From Anaerolineales bacterium UBA2181 (GTDB lineage: Bacteria; Chloroflexota; Anaerolineae; Promineifilales; UBA4811), in NCBI GenBank assembly GCA_002328075.1, contig DCVT01000044.1:1-64000 (forward strand): 64,000 nucleotides of DNA, given 5' to 3'. This document shows positions 8,396 through 16,925 of this stretch, piece after piece. Position 1 is the stretch's first letter. Each line of letters opens with the position of its first letter. Position numbers and translations under genes: made by a program. The notes beneath the pieces are model-generated. The model was not told the origin of the DNA, ran no database searches, and saw only the letters and a program-made list of their open reading frames with translations.

Positions 8396-10084
8396 TCAGA
8401 CAAACGTGGGTTCCCCGTAAGACCCAAACACGCCCCGCATGACATCGGTGATTTCGCCGACCGTAGCATAGGCACGCACTGCTGCCAGGATATGGGGCAT
8501 CAGGTTTGCAGTTCCTTCGGCCGCCTGCCGCAACGCAAGCAGCGCTCCCCCCACCCGCTCCGCGTCCCTCTCGCGCCTCACTCGCTCCAGTCGCGCCACC
8601 TGACGAGCATACCCATCGGGATCGATCTGCAGCAGCGGAATCTTGATCTTTTCACCGGGGTCCACATAATCGTTGACACCCACAATCACGCGCTCTTTAC
8701 GATCAATTTCCAGTTGGTACTGGTAGGCCGCCCTGGAAATCTCCAACTGGAAGAAACCGGCCTCAATCGCCGGAAGTACACCGCCCAGAGCTTCAATCTG
8801 CGAAAAATAGTGGTACGTCTGCTTTTCCAGCCTCCGGGTAAACGCTTCCACCAGGTACGATCCGCCCAACGGGTCGACCGTATTGACCACGCCGCTTTCG
8901 TGGGCGATCACTTGTTGTGTGCGCAGGGCGATCGTCGCTGCTTCCTGACTGGGTAGGGCCAACGCCTCGTCGCGGCTATTGGTGTGCAAGCTCTGGGTGC
9001 CACCCAGGACAGCCGCCAAAGCCTGGATTGCCACGCGAACCGCATTGATCTCGGGCTGCTGTGCCGAGAGTGTGCAGCCGGCCGTCTGGGTGTGGAAACG
9101 CATCATCCAACTTTTCGGGCTACACGCACCAAACGTGTGCCGCATCTCCCGCGCCCAGATACGGCGGGCTGCGCGGTATTTCGCAATCTCCTCGATAAAG
9201 TCATTGTGCGCGTTGAAAAAGAAACTCAAACGGGGTGCAAAGTCGTCCACATCGAGCCCCCGCCCAATGGCCCAGCGAACATACTCCATTCCATCCGCCA
9301 GGGTAAAAGCCAGTTCCTGTGCCGCCGTGCTTCCCGCCTCCCGAATGTGGTACCCACTGATGCTGATGGTGTTCCACCGCGGCAGAAAGCGACTGCCAAA
9401 CTCGATGGTGTCAGTCACTAGCCGCATGGATGGTTCGGGCGGAAAGATGTATTCCTTTTGCGCAATGTACTCCTTGAGGATATCGTTCTGTATAGTTCCC
9501 CCCAGCAACTCCATGGGTATCCCGCGCTTTTCGGCGGCGGCAATGTACATCGCCCAGATTATGGCAGCCGGGCTATTGATGGTCATGCTGGTGGTCACCT
9601 GGTCCAACGGAATGCCGTCGAGCAGGATTTCCATGTCGCTCAGGCTGCTGACGGCTACCCCACACTTGCCAAACTCACCCAATGCCTGTGGAGAATCCGT
9701 GTCCAACCCCATCAGCGTCGGAAGGTCAAAGGCAATTGAAAGCCCGGTCTGTCCCTGTTCCAGCAGATACTTGAACCGCTGGTTGGTCTCCTCGGCGGTG
9801 CCAAATCCGGCAAACATACGCATCGTCCAGAGCCGACCACGGTGCATAGTGGCATGCACACCGCGGGTGTACGGATACTCACCCGGAAAACCAATTTCTG
9901 ATCCATGATCTTGGTCGGCCAAGTCCAGCGGCGTGTACAGCCGTTCAACTGGATCGCTCGACGCAGTAACAAAGCGGTCCCGCCTTTCCGGCGATTGGTC
10001 CAGCGCTGGCTGCAGCGTTTGATGCTCCCAGCGCTCCCAGTCAGCCCGCAGCGCTTTCACAAACCCCTCATCAAAGGTCATCAT
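8396..10084 (-). CDS. B12-dependent acyl-CoA mutase, large (catalytic) subunit; isobutyryl-CoA-mutase-like specificity residues
   Basis: A 562-residue TIM-barrel catalytic subunit without the C-terminal B12-binding domain, so a separate small subunit must be encoded elsewhere. The size equals IcmA and archaeal MCM large subunits. Family motifs are strong: 'GEYPYTRGVHATM', 'LWTMRMFAGF', 'SISGYHIREAG' and 'VVNTVDPLGGSY'. Two positions that separate methylmalonyl-CoA mutase (Tyr89, Arg207 in the Propionibacterium enzyme) from isobutyryl-CoA mutase (Phe, Gln) read Phe91 and Gln209 here. This points to isobutyryl/butyryl-CoA or a related substrate. The adjacent epimerase argues for methylmalonyl-CoA instead. 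The ATG at 10084 lies inside the end of the epimerase gene (14-base overlap), so the two are coupled. Confidence 0.9.
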   Translation of the reverse strand: MMTFDEGFVKALRADWERWEHQTLQPALDQSPERRDRFVTASSDPVERLYTPLDLADQDHGSEIGFPGEYPYTRGVHATMHRGRLWTMRMFAGFGTAEETNQRFKYLLEQGQTGLSIAFDLPTLMGLDTDSPQALGEFGKCGVAVSSLSDMEILLDGIPLDQVTTSMTINSPAAIIWAMYIAAAEKRGIPMELLGGTIQNDILKEYIAQKEYIFPPEPSMRLVTDTIEFGSRFLPRWNTISISGYHIREAGSTAAQELAFTLADGMEYVRWAIGRGLDVDDFAPRLSFFFNAHNDFIEEIAKYRAARRIWAREMRHTFGACSPKSWMMRFHTQTAGCTLSAQQPEINAVRVAIQALAAVLGGTQSLHTNSRDEALALPSQEAATIALRTQQVIAHESGVVNTVDPLGGSYLVEAFTRRLEKQTYHYFSQIEALGGVLPAIEAGFFQLEISRAAYQYQLEIDRKERVIVGVNDYVDPGEKIKIPLLQIDPDGYARQVARLERVRRERDAERVGGALLALRQAAEGTANLMPHILAAVRAYATVGEITDVMRGVFGSYGEPTFV

Positions 10085-10487
10085 GGTTTCGCTCCACCAG
10101 TTCAACCAGCACCCCAGTCGCGCTTTTTGGATGGACGAACGCCACCCGCGTCCCGCCCGCCCCGGCCACCGGTTCCTCGTTGATCAATCGAATACCCTTG
10201 TCTTTCAGTTCGTTCAACGTGGACTCGATATCGTCCACCTCAAAGCAGATATGATGCAGTCCAGCGCCCCGATTGGCAAGGAACTTGGCCATTCCGCCGG
10301 TGGTTGTCGTTGGCTGCACCAGTTCGACCTCGGACTCGCCGACTGGCATCATCGCCACTACGGTCTCCTGTTCCAGGACCTCTTCCTGATGCGCCAGCGG
10401 CAGCCCCAGTGCTTCCTGCCAAAAGCTCAGGGCTTCCTGGATTTGGGGAACGACAATCGCGATGTGGTCCAAACGCAGTACACTCAT
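10071..10487 (-). CDS. mce: Methylmalonyl-CoA epimerase (VOC family)
   Basis: A 138-residue glyoxalase/VOC-fold protein. 'LDHIAIVVP' (metal His), 'GLHHICFEVDD' and the closing 'GVLVELVE' are the family's metal-binding and fold motifs. Family role: interconversion of (2R)- and (2S)-methylmalonyl-CoA. The start at 10487 is chosen because GAGGAG lies six bases upstream; an in-frame extension to 10532 has no such site. It overlaps the mutase gene downstream, forming a two-gene operon for branched-chain or propionyl-CoA carbon. A promoter is visible at 10567-10594. Confidence 0.9.
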   Translation of the reverse strand: MSVLRLDHIAIVVPQIQEALSFWQEALGLPLAHQEEVLEQETVVAMMPVGESEVELVQPTTTTGGMAKFLANRGAGLHHICFEVDDIESTLNELKDKGIRLINEEPVAGAGGTRVAFVHPKSATGVLVELVERNHDDL

Positions 10488-10566
10488 AACACTCCTCTCA
10501 TGTCGCCGATCGCTGGATCGAGCTTGCACCACATACCGAGCACCGCGCTTCCACTCGATCGTTTAC

Positions 10567-10594
10567 ATTCTAGCGCAACCGACGAATCTGGCAA
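10567..10594 (-). promoter_or_regulatory. Promoter of the epimerase-mutase operon
   Basis: On the minus strand TTGCCA (10594-10589) and TAGAAT (10572-10567) are separated by 16 bases. The predicted start near 10560 gives a leader of about 70 bases. The rest of the 10488-10871 gap shows nothing else recognisable. Confidence 0.55.
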
Positions 10595-10871
10595 CTGCTG
10601 TCCGTCGCTGGCCTGGCGATTGCTCAAGCCAGTGTGGAAAGAACGCCACCGGCAGCTGTGACAGTCGGATTGGTGGGGAGCCGGCCGTCGAGAGGCGCGC
10701 CACGGCGTCGCTGCGCCCCAGTTCACCCAATGACTCTGCAGGATGACCGTTACGTCGTGGTTTTCCGGCCAGACAGAGATCCGGTTGACCGGGCCACCTG
10801 GCAGCCATCAACCATCCATCGGGGCGAACAGGTAGGTGGCGCCGTGTGGGTCAGGCACCTGCCGGCCGGGC

Positions 10872-11639
10872 TTAATCGGCCTGCACGAGACCGTGCGGAG
10901 TGATCCGTTGCACCATTTTGAATGACCTCACCTGCTCCTCCACATGGTCCTTGAGCAGATTGCCCGAGATGTGCATCAGCGTATCGCCGTAATCCGAATC
11001 CACCCCCATGCTTGCCAGGCAGGGGTAATGGTGATGCAAGAGGCCGGCTCTTTCGCCCGCCTCATCGGCCGAGACGCCGACCAACCGCTCGGCGGCATAG
11101 CGGGCGCAGCCGCAGACTGCATCGCGCACGACGTCGGCGGTAACAATCTGCCGCGTTTGAGGATCAACGGTGAGAGCCAGCGATGGCTGGCCAAAATTCT
11201 GGGCGAATTCGGCGATCAGAGGGTGCGTTACCGGCAACGTTTGGCGGCGCCCGATCTTGTAGCTGCTGTCGGTCAACGCGCAGAGCGGTTTGGGGGTTGC
11301 TACCGCAACCCCCATCGCCTGCAGCCACCCGCGCAGTTGGCGGGCCAGGCCCCGCGGCAGCCAGCTCTCGTTGTCCACCGCAGCAATGACCGCCTGAGCC
11401 CCCGTTCGGTCGGCAATATCGGGCAGCAACTCGGCCACGCCTTTGTGCTCGGCAAAGGAGAGGATCAGGTCGGCCGGCGGCATGGCGTCCGGAAGGTACT
11501 CCTCTGGGTAATCGATCACTGGCGGCAGCACCGCTGGCGCTTGCCACGTCTCTATGCTCCACTCGCGTGGGCAGCGCGCCTGGATGTTGTCCACGTGGCG
11601 CCGTCCGTAATCGCCCGAAATAATCGCCAGTATTCGCAT
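10872..11639 (-). CDS. DUF166-family protein of unknown function
   Basis: A 255-residue protein resembling the DUF166 family, which some databases label 'thymidylate synthase' without good support. The N-terminal 'MRILAIISGDYGRRHVDNI' and a mid-region 'DNESWLPRGLARQL' look family-typical. The C-terminal half has Cys in 'AVCGCARYAAERL' and a His run in 'LLHHHYPCLAS' that could bind metal. GAGAGAAGG lies just upstream of the ATG. It is the last gene of the leftward NO-reductase run, 36 bases after the DUF438 gene, so a role in the same stress or anaerobic response is an inference from position. Confidence 0.7.
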   Translation of the reverse strand: MRILAIISGDYGRRHVDNIQARCPREWSIETWQAPAVLPPVIDYPEEYLPDAMPPADLILSFAEHKGVAELLPDIADRTGAQAVIAAVDNESWLPRGLARQLRGWLQAMGVAVATPKPLCALTDSSYKIGRRQTLPVTHPLIAEFAQNFGQPSLALTVDPQTRQIVTADVVRDAVCGCARYAAERLVGVSADEAGERAGLLHHHYPCLASMGVDSDYGDTLMHISGNLLKDHVEEQVRSFKMVQRITPHGLVQAD

Positions 11640-11675
11640 CCTTCTCTCCTGACGCCGCTCAGAACCCGCCGCCAG

Positions 11676-12926
11676 CTAGTCGTCCAGCAAGCGGCGCTCT
11701 CCTTCAAGTTGCCGGATATGGCTGATCTCCTGGGTCACTTCCATGGTTCCCCGATATCGGCCTTGCGCATCACGAACAGCATAGTAGCGGATATAGACCG
11801 CCATTCCTCGCATCTGTATCCAGAACTCGGCAACATCCCGACGGCCGGCGCGAAAATCGTCAAGAATCCGCTGCACCTTGTCCAGGCTGTCCGGCGGATG
11901 GCATTTTTGCACCTCGCGACCGATGATGGCAGCAGTGCGCGGAAAAATCTGCTCCTTGCCCTGGGAAAAGTAGCGCACCTCGTCGTTCTCGTCAACAAAA
12001 GTGATCTCCACCGGGAGGTGGGTCAGGATCAGATTGATCTGCTCCGTTGAGAGTGTACCCGTATCCAGGGCAAGATCTGCGCCTTGGGGTCCAATGGTAG
12101 GTGTCCCGCCTATCCGAATCGGCGCCTGGACCACGCCATTCTCAGGCGAGGCCATGACTACTGGCAACCACTGTCGTCCCGGTTCGACATAGGCGTATCC
12201 AATTTCCGCCTCCTGGCGCCGGATCTCGGCCCACTCCTCAGAACTCAGTGCTTGCAGTGCGGCCGGATAGAGTATCTGCTCCTCCTTGTACACCATCTCG
12301 CGGATGGCGGTCTGGAGTGACGCCCACTGCTCGCGGATTTGACTCAGCAGATCATCTCCGAGCTCAGCGGTCAGCAGCTTTTCCAGCGATTTCCAGCCGC
12401 CACGGATGTCGTCATGGATTGCCCACATGACCGAGGACGGACCAGAGAAGCCGTGCTTTTCCAGGAACGGAAAGAGCAGGTTCTCCTTGCGCAGGTAGTG
12501 CTTTTCCAGCAGGCGCAGGCGAACAAGAGCTTTCCGCGCTTGGTCCAGCGCAGTTGCCGAACGTTGGGTCTGGAGGGTTTCCAGAGCCGCCTGAACCTCA
12601 TCCAACACCGGGCCGGTAGCCGCATTCTCTGCCATAAAGGTGTGGACTGGGTGTCCGGGTATGGTTTCCGGCCGGGTATGCACCTGGGCATCCAGCGATT
12701 CGCGGAACACCTGGACGTGGACGTCGCACAGCCGCTTGACCTCCGACTCTGGCATTCCCTCGGCAATCAAACCCTGTTCAAGTTCAGCGATTTCGGCCGG
12801 ACTGACGTCCTTGACCAGTTCGGCAAACGTCGCTTTGACCTGGTCGACCGTCTTTCCGGCGTGCAAGTCTCGGATCAGCTGCTTGAGTGTCTCTTGTTTT
12901 TTGCTCCGGGCGATAGAATTGCTCAC
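11676..12926 (-). CDS. DUF438 / hemerythrin / PAS sensor-like protein
   Basis: A 416-residue cytosolic protein with three domains. An N-terminal DUF438 helix bundle covers about residues 1-75. A hemerythrin-like domain covers about 95-240, with diiron-type ligands in 'LEKHYLRKENLLFPFLEKHG', 'AIHDDIR' and 'YKEEQILYP'. A C-terminal PAS domain covers about 290-405, including the family motif 'QKCHPPDS'. Family members are thought to sense or handle oxygen or NO. The start is GTG 12926, with TTGGAGGTT six bases upstream; a longer frame to 12977 lacks this. It follows norB by 70 bases in the same direction. No kinase or DNA-binding domain is attached, so how a signal would leave the protein is unclear. 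Confidence 0.88.
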   Translation of the reverse strand: MSNSIARSKKQETLKQLIRDLHAGKTVDQVKATFAELVKDVSPAEIAELEQGLIAEGMPESEVKRLCDVHVQVFRESLDAQVHTRPETIPGHPVHTFMAENAATGPVLDEVQAALETLQTQRSATALDQARKALVRLRLLEKHYLRKENLLFPFLEKHGFSGPSSVMWAIHDDIRGGWKSLEKLLTAELGDDLLSQIREQWASLQTAIREMVYKEEQILYPAALQALSSEEWAEIRRQEAEIGYAYVEPGRQWLPVVMASPENGVVQAPIRIGGTPTIGPQGADLALDTGTLSTEQINLILTHLPVEITFVDENDEVRYFSQGKEQIFPRTAAIIGREVQKCHPPDSLDKVQRILDDFRAGRRDVAEFWIQMRGMAVYIRYYAVRDAQGRYRGTMEVTQEISHIRQLEGERRLLDD

Positions 12927-12996
12927 TAGTAACCTCCAAAATGGTCGGTGATCGAGGTCGGCTCGGGCCCCGATCACCGGTGCTTGCCTGCCGCCC

Positions 12997-15213
12997 TTAG
13001 GCAGCTTTTCTGATCAGAAAGGTCTTTTTCACCGTATCCAGCAGGATCAACGCCGCACCGATAATCATGGTGCTGTCAGGGACGATCCGAAACCACATCC
13101 AACCCATCAGCGGAGCGAATGTCTCGCGCGAGCGAGCCGCATAGTAGCCCAGGTCGTGCGCAATCTGGGCCTGCCTCAAGCCAATGATCAGGTAGGGAAG
13201 CGCGTACAGCACGACGCCGAATGTCACCAGCCAAAAGCCCCATCTGCTCAGCTTTTCTTCCCATGCAAGGCCTCTGGCCATGGCATGGCCGCGGACGGTC
13301 AGGTAGATGAACGCCAGCGAGATGTAACCAAAGGCCCCCAACATCGCTACGTGCGAGTGTGGCATGATCAGATAGGTGCCGTGCGCGTAATAGTCAATCG
13401 CGGGTGTGTTGATGAGCATGCCGTAGAATCCGGCACCCAGCCAGTTCAGAAAAGCGGCTCCAGTCAACCACATGAACGGCACGCGGAATGGGAACTCTTT
13501 GCCACTGCTGACGATCTTGCGCTGTTCTTTCCACGCTTCCCACATCAGAATCACCAGCGGGAGCGGCTCCAGCGCTGAAAATAGGCCGCCCACAGCTACC
13601 CAGTATTGATCCAGCCCTTGCCACCAGTAGTGATGCCCGACTCCCAGAACGCCACCCAGCGCGATCAGGAACATCTCGAAAAGCATCACCCGTTCGGCCG
13701 TCTTGCGCGGCACCAGCCCCAGCGCCACCGCCAGGAACGCCAGCACTCCGGCAGCAAATAGCTCAAAGGTCAGTTCCACCCACAGATGGACCACCCACCA
13801 CCGATAGTAGTCGTCCACCGTGTAGTTGGGCATAATCTTGTGCAGCGGTGCCATGCCCGCCATGTAGAGGGTGGCTACGCCGAATGCCGACCAGATGATG
13901 ACACCCACCAACAGGTTATTGCCCTTGGCCTTCCGGATGACGCTAAAGACCATGAGGAACCAGAGAACCAGCCCGACCACCAGACCAATATCCCAGACGC
14001 GGCCCAGGTTCAGATACTCGCGTCCCTCATTTCCCAACCAGAACCAAACCTCCCGCATGTGGCCGGTTGCGCCCAGGTAGATACCGAGCAGACCGCCGCC
14101 TCCCACCACCAGCAACGCTGCCCACAACACGTCCACCAGCCAGGGGAACTTGAGATCCTCGCCGGCAACCAGCGGGGCTATCATCAGGCCACCCACGAGC
14201 CAGCCAATGGCCACCCAGATGATAGCCAGGTTGATGTGCAACGCCCGGAGCGCGTTGAAGGGAAGCAGGTTCTGAGAAAAGATGAAATCGGCCGCCGGAT
14301 CGGTCTGAATGTGCGTCAGGTAGCCACCTATCACCGTCTGCAGCAGGAAGAACAGCGCCACCACCGGGACATATTTGAGCAGTTTTTGCTGCGAGCGGAA
14401 GAACTGCGTGATCCGAAGGGGCGGTTCCAGGCTATCCTCATCGCCCCGCTTCATGAGGAACTCGTAGGCGAAGAACAGGACGACGATGGTGCCGACCCAG
14501 AGCGCTAACCACTGCCAGAGCGAGACCAGCTGGTTGTTCCACTCCATGGCCTGGTCCACCAACGGCTCTGGCGGCCAATTGTTACTCCAGGTTCGGTCGG
14601 TGCCCGGGCGTTTGGACGAGGCCACCAACTGCGACCAGTCGAAAAAGGCGGCTATCTGCGCGGCTTCGTCCGGCCGAATCACGCCGCCCGTCCAGCCTCG
14701 TTCCCGCTGGCCGTTCACCAGGAAATCCACCCAGTAGGCCACATTGTCCTTGTAAGCCGCGGCCGACGGGTGACTGTAGGTAACCGTCGCTTCTGAGAGG
14801 GTGGTAGCGCCAAAGTCCTGTTTCACGCGCTCCTTTACAGCAGCCGTCTGGATGTCATCTAGCTGCGCGGCTGCAAGACCGTACATCTCCTGGGCATAAT
14901 AGTCGTACAGGTACAGGGCCCGCCGGTGAAACGAGTCCGTGGAAAAGTCAGGACCCAGATAGGCCCCCATGCCCAGCAGCGTGCCATAGTTTTGCAGGTC
15001 GAACTGCTGGTAATAGACTTTGCCTTCCACTACATCATCATACGTGTAAAGCACCTCGCCAGATGCCGACTGGACGGTGCGAGGGATGGGAGGAACCTCC
15101 TTGGCCAGGTTGGCGGTAAAGATCAGCAACGTGGTCACGGTGGCGATGCCGATGACCCAGAACGCCACGTATAGTCCCTTTCGACTGATCAGTCGGTCCA
15201 GAAACGCGTTCAC
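12997..15213 (-). CDS. norB: Quinol-dependent nitric oxide reductase, NorB/NorZ type
   Basis: A 738-residue heme-copper-superfamily protein reducing 2 NO to N2O. TM1 (about residues 14-34) and a 200-residue extracytoplasmic segment precede a 12-helix core, the single-subunit qNOR architecture. Heme and FeB ligands are visible in 'ALHINLAII', 'VVHLWVELTFE' (FeB His plus the two conserved Glu), 'GVGHHYWW' (two His) and 'PHSHVAMLG' (two heme His). No cytochrome c motif is present, so electrons should come from quinol. The start is GTG 15213 behind a perfect GGAGGAGG site. Flanking hemerythrin and DUF438 genes support an NO-response or denitrification role. The Glu pair separates it from variants that lack it. 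Confidence 0.93.
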   Translation of the reverse strand: MNAFLDRLISRKGLYVAFWVIGIATVTTLLIFTANLAKEVPPIPRTVQSASGEVLYTYDDVVEGKVYYQQFDLQNYGTLLGMGAYLGPDFSTDSFHRRALYLYDYYAQEMYGLAAAQLDDIQTAAVKERVKQDFGATTLSEATVTYSHPSAAAYKDNVAYWVDFLVNGQRERGWTGGVIRPDEAAQIAAFFDWSQLVASSKRPGTDRTWSNNWPPEPLVDQAMEWNNQLVSLWQWLALWVGTIVVLFFAYEFLMKRGDEDSLEPPLRITQFFRSQQKLLKYVPVVALFFLLQTVIGGYLTHIQTDPAADFIFSQNLLPFNALRALHINLAIIWVAIGWLVGGLMIAPLVAGEDLKFPWLVDVLWAALLVVGGGGLLGIYLGATGHMREVWFWLGNEGREYLNLGRVWDIGLVVGLVLWFLMVFSVIRKAKGNNLLVGVIIWSAFGVATLYMAGMAPLHKIMPNYTVDDYYRWWVVHLWVELTFELFAAGVLAFLAVALGLVPRKTAERVMLFEMFLIALGGVLGVGHHYWWQGLDQYWVAVGGLFSALEPLPLVILMWEAWKEQRKIVSSGKEFPFRVPFMWLTGAAFLNWLGAGFYGMLINTPAIDYYAHGTYLIMPHSHVAMLGAFGYISLAFIYLTVRGHAMARGLAWEEKLSRWGFWLVTFGVVLYALPYLIIGLRQAQIAHDLGYYAARSRETFAPLMGWMWFRIVPDSTMIIGAALILLDTVKKTFLIRKAA

Positions 15214-15276
15214 GAATCCTCCTCCGAAGAAAATCAGAACTGATAACGACTATCGGCGGACTTGTTCGTCCGGGCC

Positions 15277-15735
15277 TCAACCGCCCGCCGTTCCCACCAA
15301 ATGAACCTGTCGCCGTTCAGCCCATTGGCGGCCCAACTGCTCCGACACGTGGTTCGCCAGTACTCCAAGGGTCATCGGAAACAGCACCTGCTCTTCCTTA
15401 CCAAAGTGGGCACGGGTCACCGCAATCAGGTTGCGAGTCAGTTCCCTGGCCGTGGCCGGGCCGGGCGCCTGCTGCAATTCCATCAGAATTCGGTCGATTT
15501 CGTTATGCTCCATCCGCATGACGTGAAGAGGACCGGTTGACCCAAGAGACGCCGCCAGCGCCGAGAAAAGCAGTTCCTCCTCCAGCCGGGCGTGTCCTTC
15601 CAGCGCAGCCGCCAGTACCGCAGCCCGCGTCGACAACTCGGCCGCCAACGCGGGGTTGGCAGCTACGCTCTCAAGATGATCCAATAGCGGGTACAGTGCC
15701 CCATGCTCTCCCAACAGCGCGTCGGTTATTCTCAC
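15277..15735 (-). CDS. Hemerythrin-domain protein
   Basis: About 152 residues forming a four-helix hemerythrin fold. Putative diiron ligands are His in 'GEHGALYPLLDHLE', 'EGHARLEEELLF', 'MEHNEIDRIL' and 'RAHFGKEEQVLFP'. Relatives bind O2 or NO, or repair FeS clusters (RIC/YtfE-like). Start choice: GTG 15735 has GGAGG five bases upstream, whereas the upstream ATG at 15747 would contain that ribosome site in its own second codon; both are in frame. It lies 63 bases before norB. No N-terminal ScdA/RIC Cys domain is present. Confidence 0.85.
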   Translation of the reverse strand: MRITDALLGEHGALYPLLDHLESVAANPALAAELSTRAAVLAAALEGHARLEEELLFSALAASLGSTGPLHVMRMEHNEIDRILMELQQAPGPATARELTRNLIAVTRAHFGKEEQVLFPMTLGVLANHVSEQLGRQWAERRQVHLVGTAGG

Positions 15736-15760
15736 CGTAACCTCCATATTAGCCGCACGG

Positions 15761-16525
15761 TCAAACGCGGATGCCCGTCAGAACCAGGTTATCACTAGCG
15801 GGCAGGTATGCCGCCCCCTTCATGTCGCCAAATGACTGGACCTCATGGAACCCAGACTGCGCCATGGCCACCTCCAATTCGAGCTGCAGCCACGGCCGGA
15901 GCACCGTCGATTCGGCCCTTTGCTCCCACGGCGCATCCGGCTGTTTCCGATGCATGGTCAACACGGTAAAGGTCAGCGTGCCGTCGTGGTCAAAGTCGTA
16001 AAAGCGGACAAACAGCCACTCCTGCTGGCCGTCCCGGTGTGATTGCGGCTCCATCCAGCGGTTTTTCTGCGCCATCACCGCGTCGAAATTGCGGTTCTGC
16101 ACCAGCAGAAGCCCGCCCGGCCGGAGAGTCTTGGCGAAATCCAACAGGGCCAACCTCAGTTCTTTTGGCGTCACCGCGTGCGGTAGGCTGTTTCCCAGGC
16201 AGAGCAGAGCGTCAAACCCGGTCCCGACTCGGGTGGAAAACTCCCCGAATCCGGCTGCAAATAGGTCAATCCGCTGCCCGGCCGCCCGCGCATTGCCGGC
16301 CGCCATCTCTACCATCCGTGCGCTGACGTCGGCACCCACGACAGAGTAGCCCCGTTTGGCCAGCGCAATCGCATGCTGACCGGTCCCACAGGCAGCATCC
16401 AGGACCTGGCGCGCTCCAACCCGCTCCAGTTGCTGCTCGATGAACGGCAGTTCATATGCCAGGCGCCCGGGCCAGCTCACAAAGCGATCATAGTCGGTGC
16501 TCAATGCGTCGTACAACGGGGTCAT
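15761..16525 (-). CDS. SAM-dependent methyltransferase, class I
   Basis: About 254 residues with the Rossmann SAM-binding motif 'VLDAACGTGQHAIALA' (motif I), 'VVGADVSARMVEMA' (motif II) and 'DALLCLGNSLPH' (post I). The C-terminal half contains the beta-rich insertion seen in small-molecule and glycine-sarcosine-type methyltransferases. The substrate cannot be deduced. ATG 16525 is preferred over GTG 16543, but the ribosome site is ambiguous. It sits between the MoaD-like and hemerythrin genes in the same direction (14-26-base gaps on the downstream side), so it belongs to the NO cluster. A link to heme, thiol or cofactor methylation is speculative. Confidence 0.8.
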   Translation of the reverse strand: MTPLYDALSTDYDRFVSWPGRLAYELPFIEQQLERVGARQVLDAACGTGQHAIALAKRGYSVVGADVSARMVEMAAGNARAAGQRIDLFAAGFGEFSTRVGTGFDALLCLGNSLPHAVTPKELRLALLDFAKTLRPGGLLLVQNRNFDAVMAQKNRWMEPQSHRDGQQEWLFVRFYDFDHDGTLTFTVLTMHRKQPDAPWEQRAESTVLRPWLQLELEVAMAQSGFHEVQSFGDMKGAAYLPASDNLVLTGIRV

Positions 16526-16578
16526 CCTCACGTCAGCCTCCACATTTCCGGCGATCTGCCGACCACGGTCGAACTATC

Positions 16579-16902
16579 TCATACCACCAGCATCGCCATG
16601 CGCGCGGGGAAAAGCCCCAGCCGATCCCCGCCATGGACCGGCGCGTCCAGGTGACTGGCACGGACCACCAACTGGTCGGCCGCCAACTGGTACCCCAGCC
16701 AGGGCGCCATGGCGTTGACCGTCTGCAGCAACCGGCCATTGAGGAACACTTGAGCCACCTCCTCCGGCGGTACATGTATCCGTTGCAGAACCTCGCCCAC
16801 TGTCCTGCTTCCCTCGGCATCGACCAAGACCACCGTATCCTGGTCGGCTCGCGGTTGGTCGCCGTATCGGCGCAGCTCGCCGAACAGATGCACCCTGATC
16901 AT
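16579..16902 (-). CDS. MoaD/ThiS-like ubiquitin-fold protein lacking the C-terminal Gly-Gly
   Basis: 107 residues. 'MIRVHLFGELRRYG' at the N-terminus, 'TVGEVLQRIHVPPEEV' in the middle and 'GGDRLGLFPA' near the end follow the beta-grasp pattern of MoaD/ThiS sulfur carriers. The chain ends '...RMAMLVV' rather than Gly-Gly, so it cannot be adenylated and thiocarboxylated in the usual way. It may be a structural or regulatory relative. The start at 16902 follows GGGAGTGTGAG; a longer frame would run into the ferredoxin gene. It lies 23 bases after the ferredoxin and is part of the leftward NO-cluster transcript. Confidence 0.7.
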   Translation of the reverse strand: MIRVHLFGELRRYGDQPRADQDTVVLVDAEGSRTVGEVLQRIHVPPEEVAQVFLNGRLLQTVNAMAPWLGYQLAADQLVVRASHLDAPVHGGDRLGLFPARMAMLVV

Positions 16903-16925
16903 CTCACACTCCCGTCGTTCACGGC

